Shown here: positions 43,500 through 51,077 of the stretch, one piece after another | Position numbering within the stretch: the first letter of the stretch is position 1 | Layout: each line of letters begins with the position of its first letter | Source of the DNA: Bacillota bacterium | GTDB taxonomy: Bacteria; Bacillota; Clostridia; Lachnospirales; Lachnospiraceae | DNA: 64,000 nt | NCBI GenBank assembly: GCA_029779695.1 | Contig: JAKPAB010000200.1 | Span: forward strand, 62,001-126,000 | Direction of reading: 5' to 3' | The notes under the pieces: generated by a model | Told to the model about the DNA's origin: nothing | Database searches by the model: none | What the model saw: only the letters and a program-made list of their open reading frames with translations | Position numbers and translations under genes: made by a program

Positions 43500-44335
43500 G
43501 TTCCTTGAACCTCCTCAATTATATTGTTCGGGGTCGATGCCCCTGCTGTTATTCCTACGCTGTCAATGGATTGCAATAGGGAAAGATCAAGGTCTTTTAC
43601 TGACTGGATAAAATATGTATCCTGGTTCTTTACTCTACAAATTTCGTATAATTTTCTCGAGTTAGAACTATGCTTCCCGCCGATGACTATCATCACATCA
43701 ACTTTATCTGCAATTTCAGAAGCTTCTTTTTGTCGCTCTTCTGTGGCATTGCAAATCGTATTCAAACAAGATAAATCATAACCTTTTTTATTTATAATTT
43801 CAACTAATTCTTCAAATTTCTTAAAATTAAAGGTTGTTTGAGAAACCAAGCAAACTTTATCTGATTTTTCGAATGGAAGATTCATAGCTTCTTCGTCAGT
43901 TGAGATTACCTTATATTTACCTGATTCTATCCACCCTATTATTCCCTGGACTTCAGGATGTTCCGGATCTCCAACAATAACAATATTATATCCCATCTTG
44001 TCGTATTCATTAACTGTTTTCTGAATTTTTTGAACAAATGGACATGTTGCATTTATAACATCAAATCCATATGATTTCAATTCATCAATAGTTTTCTTTG
44101 AAACACCATGTGATCTAATAATAACCACTCCAGGTTTTATCTTTGAAAGGTCTGTTTCCTCAGATATAACTTCAACGCCTTGTTCCTCGAGACTATTTAC
44201 AACGATTTCATTATGTATAATTGGTCCATATGTATATATTTTATGTGTTTTTTTATCAATTTCTTTTTGAACAGTATCAAGCGCTCTTTTTACGCCGAAG
44301 CAAAACCCAGCAGACGGAGCCAAAATAATATCCAT
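43469..44335 (-). CDS. ispH: 4-hydroxy-3-methylbut-2-enyl diphosphate reductase
   Basis: 288 residues. Iron-sulfur enzyme of the last MEP-pathway step, making IPP and DMAPP. The three cluster cysteines are in APSAGFCFGVKRALDT (Cys12), NATCPFVQKI and LNTICNATEERQ; substrate residues include HPEVQGIIGW and KHSSNSRKLYEIC. It ends 31 bases into rpsA in a different frame, so unlike the fused clostridial form it stops separately. Follows cmk by three bases. Confidence 0.95.
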   Translation of the reverse strand: MDIILAPSAGFCFGVKRALDTVQKEIDKKTHKIYTYGPIIHNEIVVNSLEEQGVEVISEETDLSKIKPGVVIIRSHGVSKKTIDELKSYGFDVINATCPFVQKIQKTVNEYDKMGYNIVIVGDPEHPEVQGIIGWIESGKYKVISTDEEAMNLPFEKSDKVCLVSQTTFNFKKFEELVEIINKKGYDLSCLNTICNATEERQKEASEIADKVDVMIVIGGKHSSNSRKLYEICRVKNQDTYFIQSVKDLDLSLLQSIDSVGITAGASTPNNIIEEVQGTCQKRALNRC

Positions 44336-44338
44336 GAT

Positions 44339-45007
44339 TTACACCTGACCATTTCTTTCCCTTGCTATTTTAGTTATTGAAGAAACCACTTCATCAATAT
44401 TCATATCCGATGAATCAAGGAGAATTGCATCATCTGCTTTTTTAAGAGGTGAGACTTCTCTTGTCTCATCCTGATGATCTCTCTTCTTAATGTCTTCTAT
44501 TATAGAAGAGAGATCAGCTGAAATTCCATTTTTTGTTAGTTCCTTATATCTTCTTTCACCTCTTACTTCTGGACTGGCCGTAAGAAATATTTTCAGTTCT
44601 GCATCGGGGAGAATAACTGTACCGATATCTCTTCCATCCATAATAACAGATTTTTCTTTTGCTATTTCTTTCTGAAGATCAAAAAGTCTTGCTCTGACTT
44701 CGGGGTAAGCACTCGTCTTGGATGCAGCGTTGCTTACCTCCTGCACTCTGATTTTTGAATTGACATTTTCTCCATTTAATAAAATAACCTGTTCATTATC
44801 TATAAATGTAATATCAATATTTACATTTTCAATAACATCTGAAACGGCCTTTCTGTCTTCGATATCTATGCAATTCGCTATCATATACAAACCAACAGCA
44901 CGATACATTGCTCCTGTATCGACATACAAAAATCCAAGATCAGCTGCAGCTTTTTTTGCAATAGTACTTTTCCCTGCTCCAGCAGGTCCATCAATAGCAA
45001 TTTTCAT
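44339..45007 (-). CDS. cmk: Cytidylate kinase
   Basis: 222 residues from ATG 45007, with GGAGG six bases upstream. Phosphorylates CMP and dCMP. P-loop IDGPAGAGKSTIAKK at residues 4-18, YVDTGAMYRAVGLY, VIMDGRDIGTVILPDAEL, and RRYKELTKNG in the CMP-binding lid. The BaiN-like, cmk, ispH, rpsA order is conserved in Clostridia. Confidence 0.96.
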   Translation of the reverse strand: MKIAIDGPAGAGKSTIAKKAAADLGFLYVDTGAMYRAVGLYMIANCIDIEDRKAVSDVIENVNIDITFIDNEQVILLNGENVNSKIRVQEVSNAASKTSAYPEVRARLFDLQKEIAKEKSVIMDGRDIGTVILPDAELKIFLTASPEVRGERRYKELTKNGISADLSSIIEDIKKRDHQDETREVSPLKKADDAILLDSSDMNIDEVVSSITKIARERNGQV

Positions 45008-45022
45008 TATTTCCTCCATAAA

Positions 45023-46276
45023 TCATGCATTCATGCCAGCCAGATAACCTGACGAAAATGCAAATTGAAGATTAAATCCACCGGTTACTCCGTCAACATC
45101 AATGACTTCGCCTGCAAAAAATAACCCTTTGACTTTTTTAGACTCCATAGTAGAAGGATTAATATCCTTAACATCGACACCGCCCTGGGTAATTATCGCC
45201 TCTTTAAATGTTCCGGTTCCAATTACTGTGATCTCAAATGATTTTAACTGATTCAATATTTTTTCGCGATATTTTTTTGATAGATCGTGAATCTTTAGTG
45301 TAGTATCAATATCTAGTCGTCTAAGAAAAACAGATATAATACTTGAAGGCAAAAATGAACCCATAACATTTTTTATATCCTGATTCTTCTTCTCATCAAA
45401 TTCTCTTATAATTCTCTTCTCTAACTGTTCATGTGACAATGCCGGTTTTAGATCAATAGATCCTAATATCTTACCATCTTTTTCCAAGAATTTACCTATA
45501 TATGAACTTGCTGTCAGAACAAGTGGACCTGATATCCCGTCATTGGTAAAAAGAAGTTCGCCTCTTTCATTATATTTATGTTTTCCAAGTTTAAGATTTA
45601 ATTCTACATTTCTAAGAGACAGACCTTCTATCTCAGATATATCATTTTCTTGTAGAATAACCCTTACAAGAGCAGGCCTAAGAGAAGTCACACGGTGACC
45701 GGTTTTTTCTGCAAACTTATAGCCATCTCCTGTGGATCCTGTTGTTGGGTATGATAATCCACCTGTTGCAATTATCACGCTGTCACATTGGATAGTATCT
45801 CCAGTTTTTAGTCTTACTCCAATCACCTTGGATTCATCTTTTTCATCTGGGTCACTGGTCTCCCTAGTAATAATATCAGAAACCTCTGTATGAAGTCTAA
45901 TTTTTACATGCAATGACTTTAGTGCATGTTCAAATGCTATGGTAATATCAGATGCATGATCTGATACAGGAAAAACTCGGTTTCCCCTTTCAATCTTACA
46001 TCTTGTACCATTTTTTTCAAGAAATTCAATTAAATCGGTATTAGTAAATGCGCTAAAGGCACTATATGTAAATCTTGAATTAGAAATATAAAATTGTGGA
46101 TATTCATCCATAGCAACACTATTCGTACAATTACATCTGCCTTTTCCAGTTATATATATTTTCTTTCCAAGTTTCTCATTTTTTTCAATTATGGTAACTT
46201 CATTACCATTTTCTGCAGCCTTGACCGCAGCCATGATTCCGGAAGCTCCGCCCCCAATAATTACAATTTTTTTCAT
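45023..46276 (-). CDS. NAD(P)/FAD-dependent oxidoreductase, BaiN/HI0933-like
   Basis: 417 residues. N-terminal dinucleotide site IIGGGASGIMAAVKAAENG (4-22) for FAD, then KKIYITGKGRCNCTNS, TGGLSYPTTGSTGDGYKFAE, and the ending FFAGEVIDVDGVTGGFNLQF, which are HI0933-family hallmarks. A bile-acid-reducing member (BaiN) gives the family name, but most members near cmk have unknown substrates. Sixteen bases upstream of cmk. Confidence 0.88.
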   Translation of the reverse strand: MKKIVIIGGGASGIMAAVKAAENGNEVTIIEKNEKLGKKIYITGKGRCNCTNSVAMDEYPQFYISNSRFTYSAFSAFTNTDLIEFLEKNGTRCKIERGNRVFPVSDHASDITIAFEHALKSLHVKIRLHTEVSDIITRETSDPDEKDESKVIGVRLKTGDTIQCDSVIIATGGLSYPTTGSTGDGYKFAEKTGHRVTSLRPALVRVILQENDISEIEGLSLRNVELNLKLGKHKYNERGELLFTNDGISGPLVLTASSYIGKFLEKDGKILGSIDLKPALSHEQLEKRIIREFDEKKNQDIKNVMGSFLPSSIISVFLRRLDIDTTLKIHDLSKKYREKILNQLKSFEITVIGTGTFKEAIITQGGVDVKDINPSTMESKKVKGLFFAGEVIDVDGVTGGFNLQFAFSSGYLAGMNA

Positions 46277-46289
46277 TCTAAAACTCCGA

Positions 46290-47174
46290 TTACTTATCCT
46301 CTTCTAATTCATCATTCTCATATACCTGATACTCATCCCAAATATTTTCTAAAAGTGAGAGGGTCTCCTTTACTTCTTTATCTTTTCTCATTGAAAGTGC
46401 AACAATAAGAGCATTAACAACACTAAGTGGTGCCACAAGAGAATCAACAAAGGATGCCATATCACTCTTGGCAAGAAGATTACATGAAGAATAAATTGCC
46501 ATTGGTGAATTATCACTGTCAGTCAAAGAAATCACATCAGCTCCTCGGTTCTTTGCAAATTCTAATGCTTTGAGTGTCCTGACCGAATATCGAGGAAAGG
46601 AAATACCAAATATCACATCACCTTCTCCTATTCTTATCATTTTTTCAAAAATCTCACTTGGATTATTTGTATTAATGAGAACTACGTTATCTAGAATTAA
46701 ATTTAAATAAAATGAAAAAAATGAAGCAAGCGGTTCACAGGAACGAATTCCTATAATATATATTTTATTGGCTGAAAGAAGCATATCAACAGCTTTAACA
46801 AAGGAATCTGCATTAATATCCCTAAGTGTTTCCTTGATTTTGTCACTATCAGAGTGAAGAACCGACTCAAGAACCTCCTCATCAGATTTTGTTCCTTTTC
46901 CATAGGTTACTTCCATTCTCTGAATAGAATTAAGCTTGCTCATAGCCATTTCTTCAAGAGCTTTTTGAAACTCAGGGTACCCTTTGTATCCCAAAGTAAC
47001 TGCAAATCTTACTACTGTCGATTCGCTGACTCCTACTTCTTCGCCTAGCTTCTGAGCTGTTAGATAAACTGCTTTGTCATAGTATTTTTCAATATAAAGA
47101 GATAGCCTCCGCTGACCTTTACTAAAGTTAGCGTAGTTTTGATTGATTCTGTTAATCAAATCATTATTTGTCAT
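46290..47174 (-). CDS. MurR/RpiR family transcriptional regulator
   Basis: 294 residues. N-terminal helix-turn-helix (~1-78) with GVSESTVVRFAVTLGYKGYP, then a SIS sugar-isomerase domain with IYIIGIRSCEPLASFFSFYL near residue 140 and GDVIFGISFPRYSVRTLK near 192, which binds phosphosugars in known members. Ends in an acidic tail. The ribosome site GAGGACATATT follows directly on the U-tract of a long hairpin (47187-47271). Target genes unknown; the neighbouring decarboxylase operon is a candidate by position only. Confidence 0.9.
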   Translation of the reverse strand: MTNNDLINRINQNYANFSKGQRRLSLYIEKYYDKAVYLTAQKLGEEVGVSESTVVRFAVTLGYKGYPEFQKALEEMAMSKLNSIQRMEVTYGKGTKSDEEVLESVLHSDSDKIKETLRDINADSFVKAVDMLLSANKIYIIGIRSCEPLASFFSFYLNLILDNVVLINTNNPSEIFEKMIRIGEGDVIFGISFPRYSVRTLKALEFAKNRGADVISLTDSDNSPMAIYSSCNLLAKSDMASFVDSLVAPLSVVNALIVALSMRKDKEVKETLSLLENIWDEYQVYENDELEEDK

Positions 47175-47186
47175 AATATGTCCTCA

Positions 47187-47271
47187 AAAAACAAAAGGGA
47201 TACAGCTCCAAGATCTATAAATACAAAGACATTTTACTCTGTCTTTAAGAAACTTAGATAAGTACCCCTTT
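47187..47271 (-). terminator. Long three-helix hairpin with U-tract between oadA and rpiR
   Basis: Minus strand: outer stem AAAGGGGTAC (47271-47262) with GTATCCCTTT (47203-47194), ten pairs with one G-U; middle ATCTA (47259-47255 region) with TAGAT (47217-47213); inner AAAGACA (47246-47240) with TGTCTTT (47231-47225). The 3' arm continues TTTTGTTTTTTGAGG, so the U-tract runs into the rpiR ribosome site. It could end the decarboxylase transcript, or act as an attenuator for rpiR. Confidence 0.7.
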
Positions 47272-47312
47272 ACAAAAATGGTCAAAAATTAAATATTATC
47301 AAAGATCTTTTA

Positions 47313-48731
47313 CTATACTGGATAAGCCTTGTTCTTAATATCAGCTTTATTTAAATCAATTCCTGATTTCTGAGCCTCACGATACTTAAAGAAATCTTCA
47401 GCGACCTTAGGGAAAAGTGCATATGTAAGTACGTCTTCATCCTGTGTTTTCCACTGCTTCATCTCATTTTCAATTGATGTAAGCTGTGGTTTGAGCAAAT
47501 CTGCAGGTCTGCATGTAATAGCATTTTTCTTATCTTCACCCAGAACCTTATCTACAATTTCAGGATTGAAAGGCTTAACTGTCTTACCGTATTTTCCAAG
47601 AAGAACATCCTTAGTCTCCTGAGTTGCTACCTTATATCTCTCACCCATCAGTACGTTAAACACCGCCTGTGTACCAACAATCTGTGATGAAGGCGTTACA
47701 AGTGGAGGTTCGCCAAGATCTTTCCTAACTCTTGGTACTTCTTCAAGAACTTCTCTAAGCTTATCTTCTTTATTCTGTTCCTTAAGCTGAGAAATAAGGT
47801 TGGAAAGCATTCCTCCAGGTACCTGATACAAAAGTGTCTTGATATTAACGCCAAGAACCTTTGTATTCATAAGTCCGCTTTCAATATCTCTCTGTCTTAT
47901 AGGTGCAAAATAATCAGCGATTTCCGCAAGCTTATTCTGGTCAAGACCTGTATCATAAGGAGTATCCTTAAATGCTTCAACCATAACTTCTGTTGCAGGC
48001 TGTGATGTTCCAAGCGCGAATGGGGAAATAGCTGTATCAATGATATCCGCTCCGCCTTCAACTGCCTTCATATATGTCATCGATGCAAGCCCAGAAGTAT
48101 AGTGAGTATGCATTTCTACAGGGATTGAGATATTCTCTTTAAGAGCCGGTACAAGTTCGCTGGCAGCCTTGGGGGTAAGAAGACCTGCCATGTCTTTGAT
48201 GCAGAGTGAATCAGCTCCCATATCTTCTACTCTCTTTGCAATATCTACCCAGTAATCTAAAGTATAAGCATCACCAAGTGTATATGAAAGTGCAACCTGT
48301 GAATGACCTTTTTCTTTTTTAGAAGCACTTACAGCAGTCTGAAGATTACGAAGATCATTCATACAATCAAATATACGAATTATATCAATTCCATTAGCTA
48401 TAGATTTTTGAACAAAATACTCAACAACGTCATCTGCATAAGGTTTATATCCAAGGATATTCTGGCCTCTAAAAAGCATCTGTAGCTTGGTATTCTTAAA
48501 CCCATCTCTAAGGACCCTGAGTCTATCCCATGGGTCTTCCTTAAGAAATCTAAGGCATGAATCAAATGTTGCACCGCCCCAACACTCAACTGCATGATAA
48601 CCTATTGCATCCATCTTATCAATAATGGGCAACATTTCATCAGTTGTCATTCTAGTAGCGATTAGAGACTGATGAGCATCACGAAGTACTGTCTCAACAA
48701 TCTTAATTTGTTTTTTATTGTTATCTGACAT
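47313..48731 (-). CDS. oadA: Pyruvate/oxaloacetate carboxyltransferase (OadA/PycB-type, no biotin domain)
   Basis: 472 residues from ATG 48731 with AGGAGG nine bases upstream; a TTG just before it is possible. TIM-barrel carboxyltransferase that moves CO2 between biotin and oxaloacetate/pyruvate. Seen: IKIVETVLRDAHQSLIATRM (metal Asp), SLCIKDMAGLLTP (carbamylated-lysine region), VEMHTHYTSGLASMTYMKAV (metal His pair) and TAISPFALGTSQPATEVM. It ends without the C-terminal biotinyl domain, which is supplied by the separate gene at 49916. Last gene of the operon. Confidence 0.92.
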   Translation of the reverse strand: MSDNNKKQIKIVETVLRDAHQSLIATRMTTDEMLPIIDKMDAIGYHAVECWGGATFDSCLRFLKEDPWDRLRVLRDGFKNTKLQMLFRGQNILGYKPYADDVVEYFVQKSIANGIDIIRIFDCMNDLRNLQTAVSASKKEKGHSQVALSYTLGDAYTLDYWVDIAKRVEDMGADSLCIKDMAGLLTPKAASELVPALKENISIPVEMHTHYTSGLASMTYMKAVEGGADIIDTAISPFALGTSQPATEVMVEAFKDTPYDTGLDQNKLAEIADYFAPIRQRDIESGLMNTKVLGVNIKTLLYQVPGGMLSNLISQLKEQNKEDKLREVLEEVPRVRKDLGEPPLVTPSSQIVGTQAVFNVLMGERYKVATQETKDVLLGKYGKTVKPFNPEIVDKVLGEDKKNAITCRPADLLKPQLTSIENEMKQWKTQDEDVLTYALFPKVAEDFFKYREAQKSGIDLNKADIKNKAYPV

Positions 48732-48744
48732 CAAATTTGTCCTC

Positions 48745-49896
48745 CTATCTGACTCCGAAAATAGCCATAAATACTCCGGCTGCTACAGCAGTACCAATAA
48801 CTCCGGCTACATTAGGTCCCATTGCGTGCATCAAAAGGAAGTTAGTCGGATCAGTTTCAGCTCCAACCTTCTGAGATACACGTGCACTCATAGGAACTGC
48901 AGAAACTCCGGCAGATCCAATCAGAGGATTGATCTTACCATGCGTAACCTTGCAAAGAAGCTTACCCAAAAGAATTCCGGCTGCTGTACTTACTGCAAAT
49001 GCAACAAGTCCAAGAATAACGATTTTTATGGTTCCCATATTAAGGAAAGATTCAGCACTTGTAGATGCTCCTACCGATGTACCCAGTAAAATAACTACGA
49101 TATACATAAGTGAATTGGCAGCCGTATCTGTAAGCTGACGAACAACTCCACATTCCTTAAAAAGATTGCCAAGCATAAGCATACCAATAAGTGGTGCTGT
49201 AGTAGGAAGTATCAAGCATACAACAACCGTTACTACTATCGGGAAAAGAATCTTCTCTAGCTTTGAAACCGGACGAAGATTTGCCATCTTGATCTTTCTT
49301 TCATTTTCAGTAGTAAGTGCCCTCATAATAGGAGGCTGAATGATAGGAACAAGAGACATATACGAATACGCCGCCACTGCTATAGGCCCAAGTAAAGCAC
49401 TCTGCCCTAATTTCCCTGCCAAGAAAATCGAAGTAGGTCCATCAGCTCCTCCGATAATGGAAATTGCTGCTGCTGCTTCATCATTAAATCCCATTGCAAT
49501 AGCCAAGATATACGCTGCAAAAATACCAAATTGAGCTCCTGCTCCCATTAGAAAGCTCACTGGATTTGCTATAAGAGGGCTAAAATCTGTCATCGCTCCA
49601 ACACCTAAGAAGATAAGTGAGGGAAGGATCGACCATTCATCCAATTTATAGAAATAATACAAGATACCGCCTACACCGTTTGAAGTTTCCGCAGGAGATG
49701 CAATTATCCCCGGGAAAATATTAACAAGTAGCATACCAAATGCAATCGGTACCAGCAAAAGTGGTTCATAGTCTTTTTTTATTGCAAGATACAAGAACAC
49801 TCCCGCAACTACAATCATTATGAAATTTCCGATCGTCAGATTATAGAAAGCAGTCTGATGGATTAGATTTCCCATCGTATTAGCTAAATAACTCAT
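48745..49896 (-). CDS. oadB: Sodium-translocating decarboxylase beta subunit
   Basis: 383 residues, about ten membrane helices. Decarboxylates carboxybiotin and couples this to Na+ export. The ion-site signature AAAISIIGGADGPTSIFLAG (near residue 145) holds the essential Asp; NPVSFLMGAGAQFGIFAAY, PLIGMLMLGNLFKECGVV and LLMHAMGPNVAGVIGTAVAA are further family blocks. GcdB, MmdB and OadB cannot be separated by sequence. SD AGGAGG six bases before ATG. Lies between the biotin carrier and oadA. Confidence 0.94.
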   Translation of the reverse strand: MSYLANTMGNLIHQTAFYNLTIGNFIMIVVAGVFLYLAIKKDYEPLLLVPIAFGMLLVNIFPGIIASPAETSNGVGGILYYFYKLDEWSILPSLIFLGVGAMTDFSPLIANPVSFLMGAGAQFGIFAAYILAIAMGFNDEAAAAISIIGGADGPTSIFLAGKLGQSALLGPIAVAAYSYMSLVPIIQPPIMRALTTENERKIKMANLRPVSKLEKILFPIVVTVVVCLILPTTAPLIGMLMLGNLFKECGVVRQLTDTAANSLMYIVVILLGTSVGASTSAESFLNMGTIKIVILGLVAFAVSTAAGILLGKLLCKVTHGKINPLIGSAGVSAVPMSARVSQKVGAETDPTNFLLMHAMGPNVAGVIGTAVAAGVFMAIFGVR

Positions 49897-49915
49897 GTTA
49901 TCCTCCTGCCTTTTA

Positions 49916-50278
49916 TCAATTCATGGTTGCAAGAAGTTCTCCTGCTTCAATAGCCTGTCCTTCTGTAACATCAATAGAAGCAACTGTTCCATCCTGAGGT
50001 GCAACAACAGGAGTCTCCATTTTCATAACTTCAAGTACAAGTATGGGTTCACCTCTCTTGACAGGTGATCCTGCAGTTTTTTCAATCTTAAATACCTTGC
50101 CTGATGCTCCAGCCTCAACCCTTATAGCTCCGGCAGTTCCTACATGCGTTGACGCATTTGGCGCAGAAACAGGTGTAGCCTTACCAGCCTGATGAACAGG
50201 GGTAATTCCCGATGTGCCATTTTCTTCGACCGTTACATCATAAACATTTCCATTAACTGTAACTGTATAATTTTTCAT
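49916..50278 (-). CDS. Biotin carboxyl carrier subunit (GcdC/MmdC-like)
   Basis: 120 residues. N-terminal ~20 residues form a short strand region (MKNYTVTVNGNVYDVTVEEN), then a Pro/Ala/Thr-rich flexible linker (~25-50), then the biotinyl domain with LEVMKMETPVVAPQDG; Lys86 is the biotin site, with VMKM in place of the more usual AMKM. It carries carboxyl groups from the carboxyltransferases to the membrane pump. Confidence 0.93.
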   Translation of the reverse strand: MKNYTVTVNGNVYDVTVEENGTSGITPVHQAGKATPVSAPNASTHVGTAGAIRVEAGASGKVFKIEKTAGSPVKRGEPILVLEVMKMETPVVAPQDGTVASIDVTEGQAIEAGELLATMN

Positions 50279-50296
50279 TTCGAATTCCTCCTGTTG

Positions 50297-51064
50297 TTAT
50301 CTTCTCTTTATGCTTCTAACCACAAAATCGTCGGTCTGTTCTTCTCCTGATGCTTTAATTGCAGCAATAATAACAGCTACAATTTCAGGATTATTAACCA
50401 GATCAGCTGTTTTATTATCAGAGTCCTGATCATTATCAGTAGTCTTTGAATCTAATAAATTCTCACTTTTCTTTTTCCTTTTCTCGAGATACGGAATTAT
50501 TTTCAAAGCATAGATCATCAAGCTAATAAGAATAAGAACTACAAATACAACTGTCATACCCATAACAACATTTAGTGCTGCTTTGGATATCAGTTCTCCC
50601 ATAGAATATATTGGATTAACAGTAATTGCGCTCAGATTCATTCTTTCGCCAACTATGTTGTAAACAAAGACAAGGTTAGCATCTCTTTTTGAAAAATCCT
50701 CATATAGTGTACACGTTACTGTTTTACCTGATTTTTCAATTGTCAGATCTCCAAATTTTTTAAAATTTCCAAGTGAGCTTCTCGAATCTTTGTAACCGTC
50801 GAAAAGAGACTTATATATTTTTGCCTGGTTTTTGCTATTATCGTCAGTTGCAGTTTCATAAGCTTCCTTGAACTTATCAGCATACTTGTCAATATCATTC
50901 GTACTCAATGAATTGATTTCTTTGCCGATTCCTTCCATTTGGGTATTAATTTCAGTTTTCTTAATCCCATAGATCTCAGATTGATTATTAAAAGAAGAAC
51001 CGCAAGAGGTCAGAGATAAGACCATTACCAAGGTAAAACCCAGGGTTATGATTTTCTTTTTCAT
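50297..51064 (-). CDS. oadG: Lipoprotein-like domain fused to OadG-type gamma subunit
   Basis: 255 residues. A lipoprotein signal (MKKKIITLGFTLVMVLSLTS then Cys21) is followed by ~140 extracytoplasmic residues (KEINSLSTNDIDKYADKFKE, VTCTLYEDFSKRDANLVFVY) of unknown, DUF3887-like fold. Then one membrane helix (~166-188, VVMGMTVVFVVLILISLMIY) and a cytoplasmic tail ending NNPEIVAVIIAAIKASG and VVRSIKRR, which is the OadG/MmdD pattern. OadG holds the pump complex together. Ordinary OadG proteins are ~80-130 residues without the outer domain. Confidence 0.84.
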   Translation of the reverse strand: MKKKIITLGFTLVMVLSLTSCGSSFNNQSEIYGIKKTEINTQMEGIGKEINSLSTNDIDKYADKFKEAYETATDDNSKNQAKIYKSLFDGYKDSRSSLGNFKKFGDLTIEKSGKTVTCTLYEDFSKRDANLVFVYNIVGERMNLSAITVNPIYSMGELISKAALNVVMGMTVVFVVLILISLMIYALKIIPYLEKRKKKSENLLDSKTTDNDQDSDNKTADLVNNPEIVAVIIAAIKASGEEQTDDFVVRSIKRR

Positions 51065-51077
51065 ATTCCTGACCTTT

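Noticed and set aside
47313-48731. OadA looks truncated (no biotin domain)
   Set aside because: The biotin domain is a separate gene in the same operon, as in several clostridial pumps.
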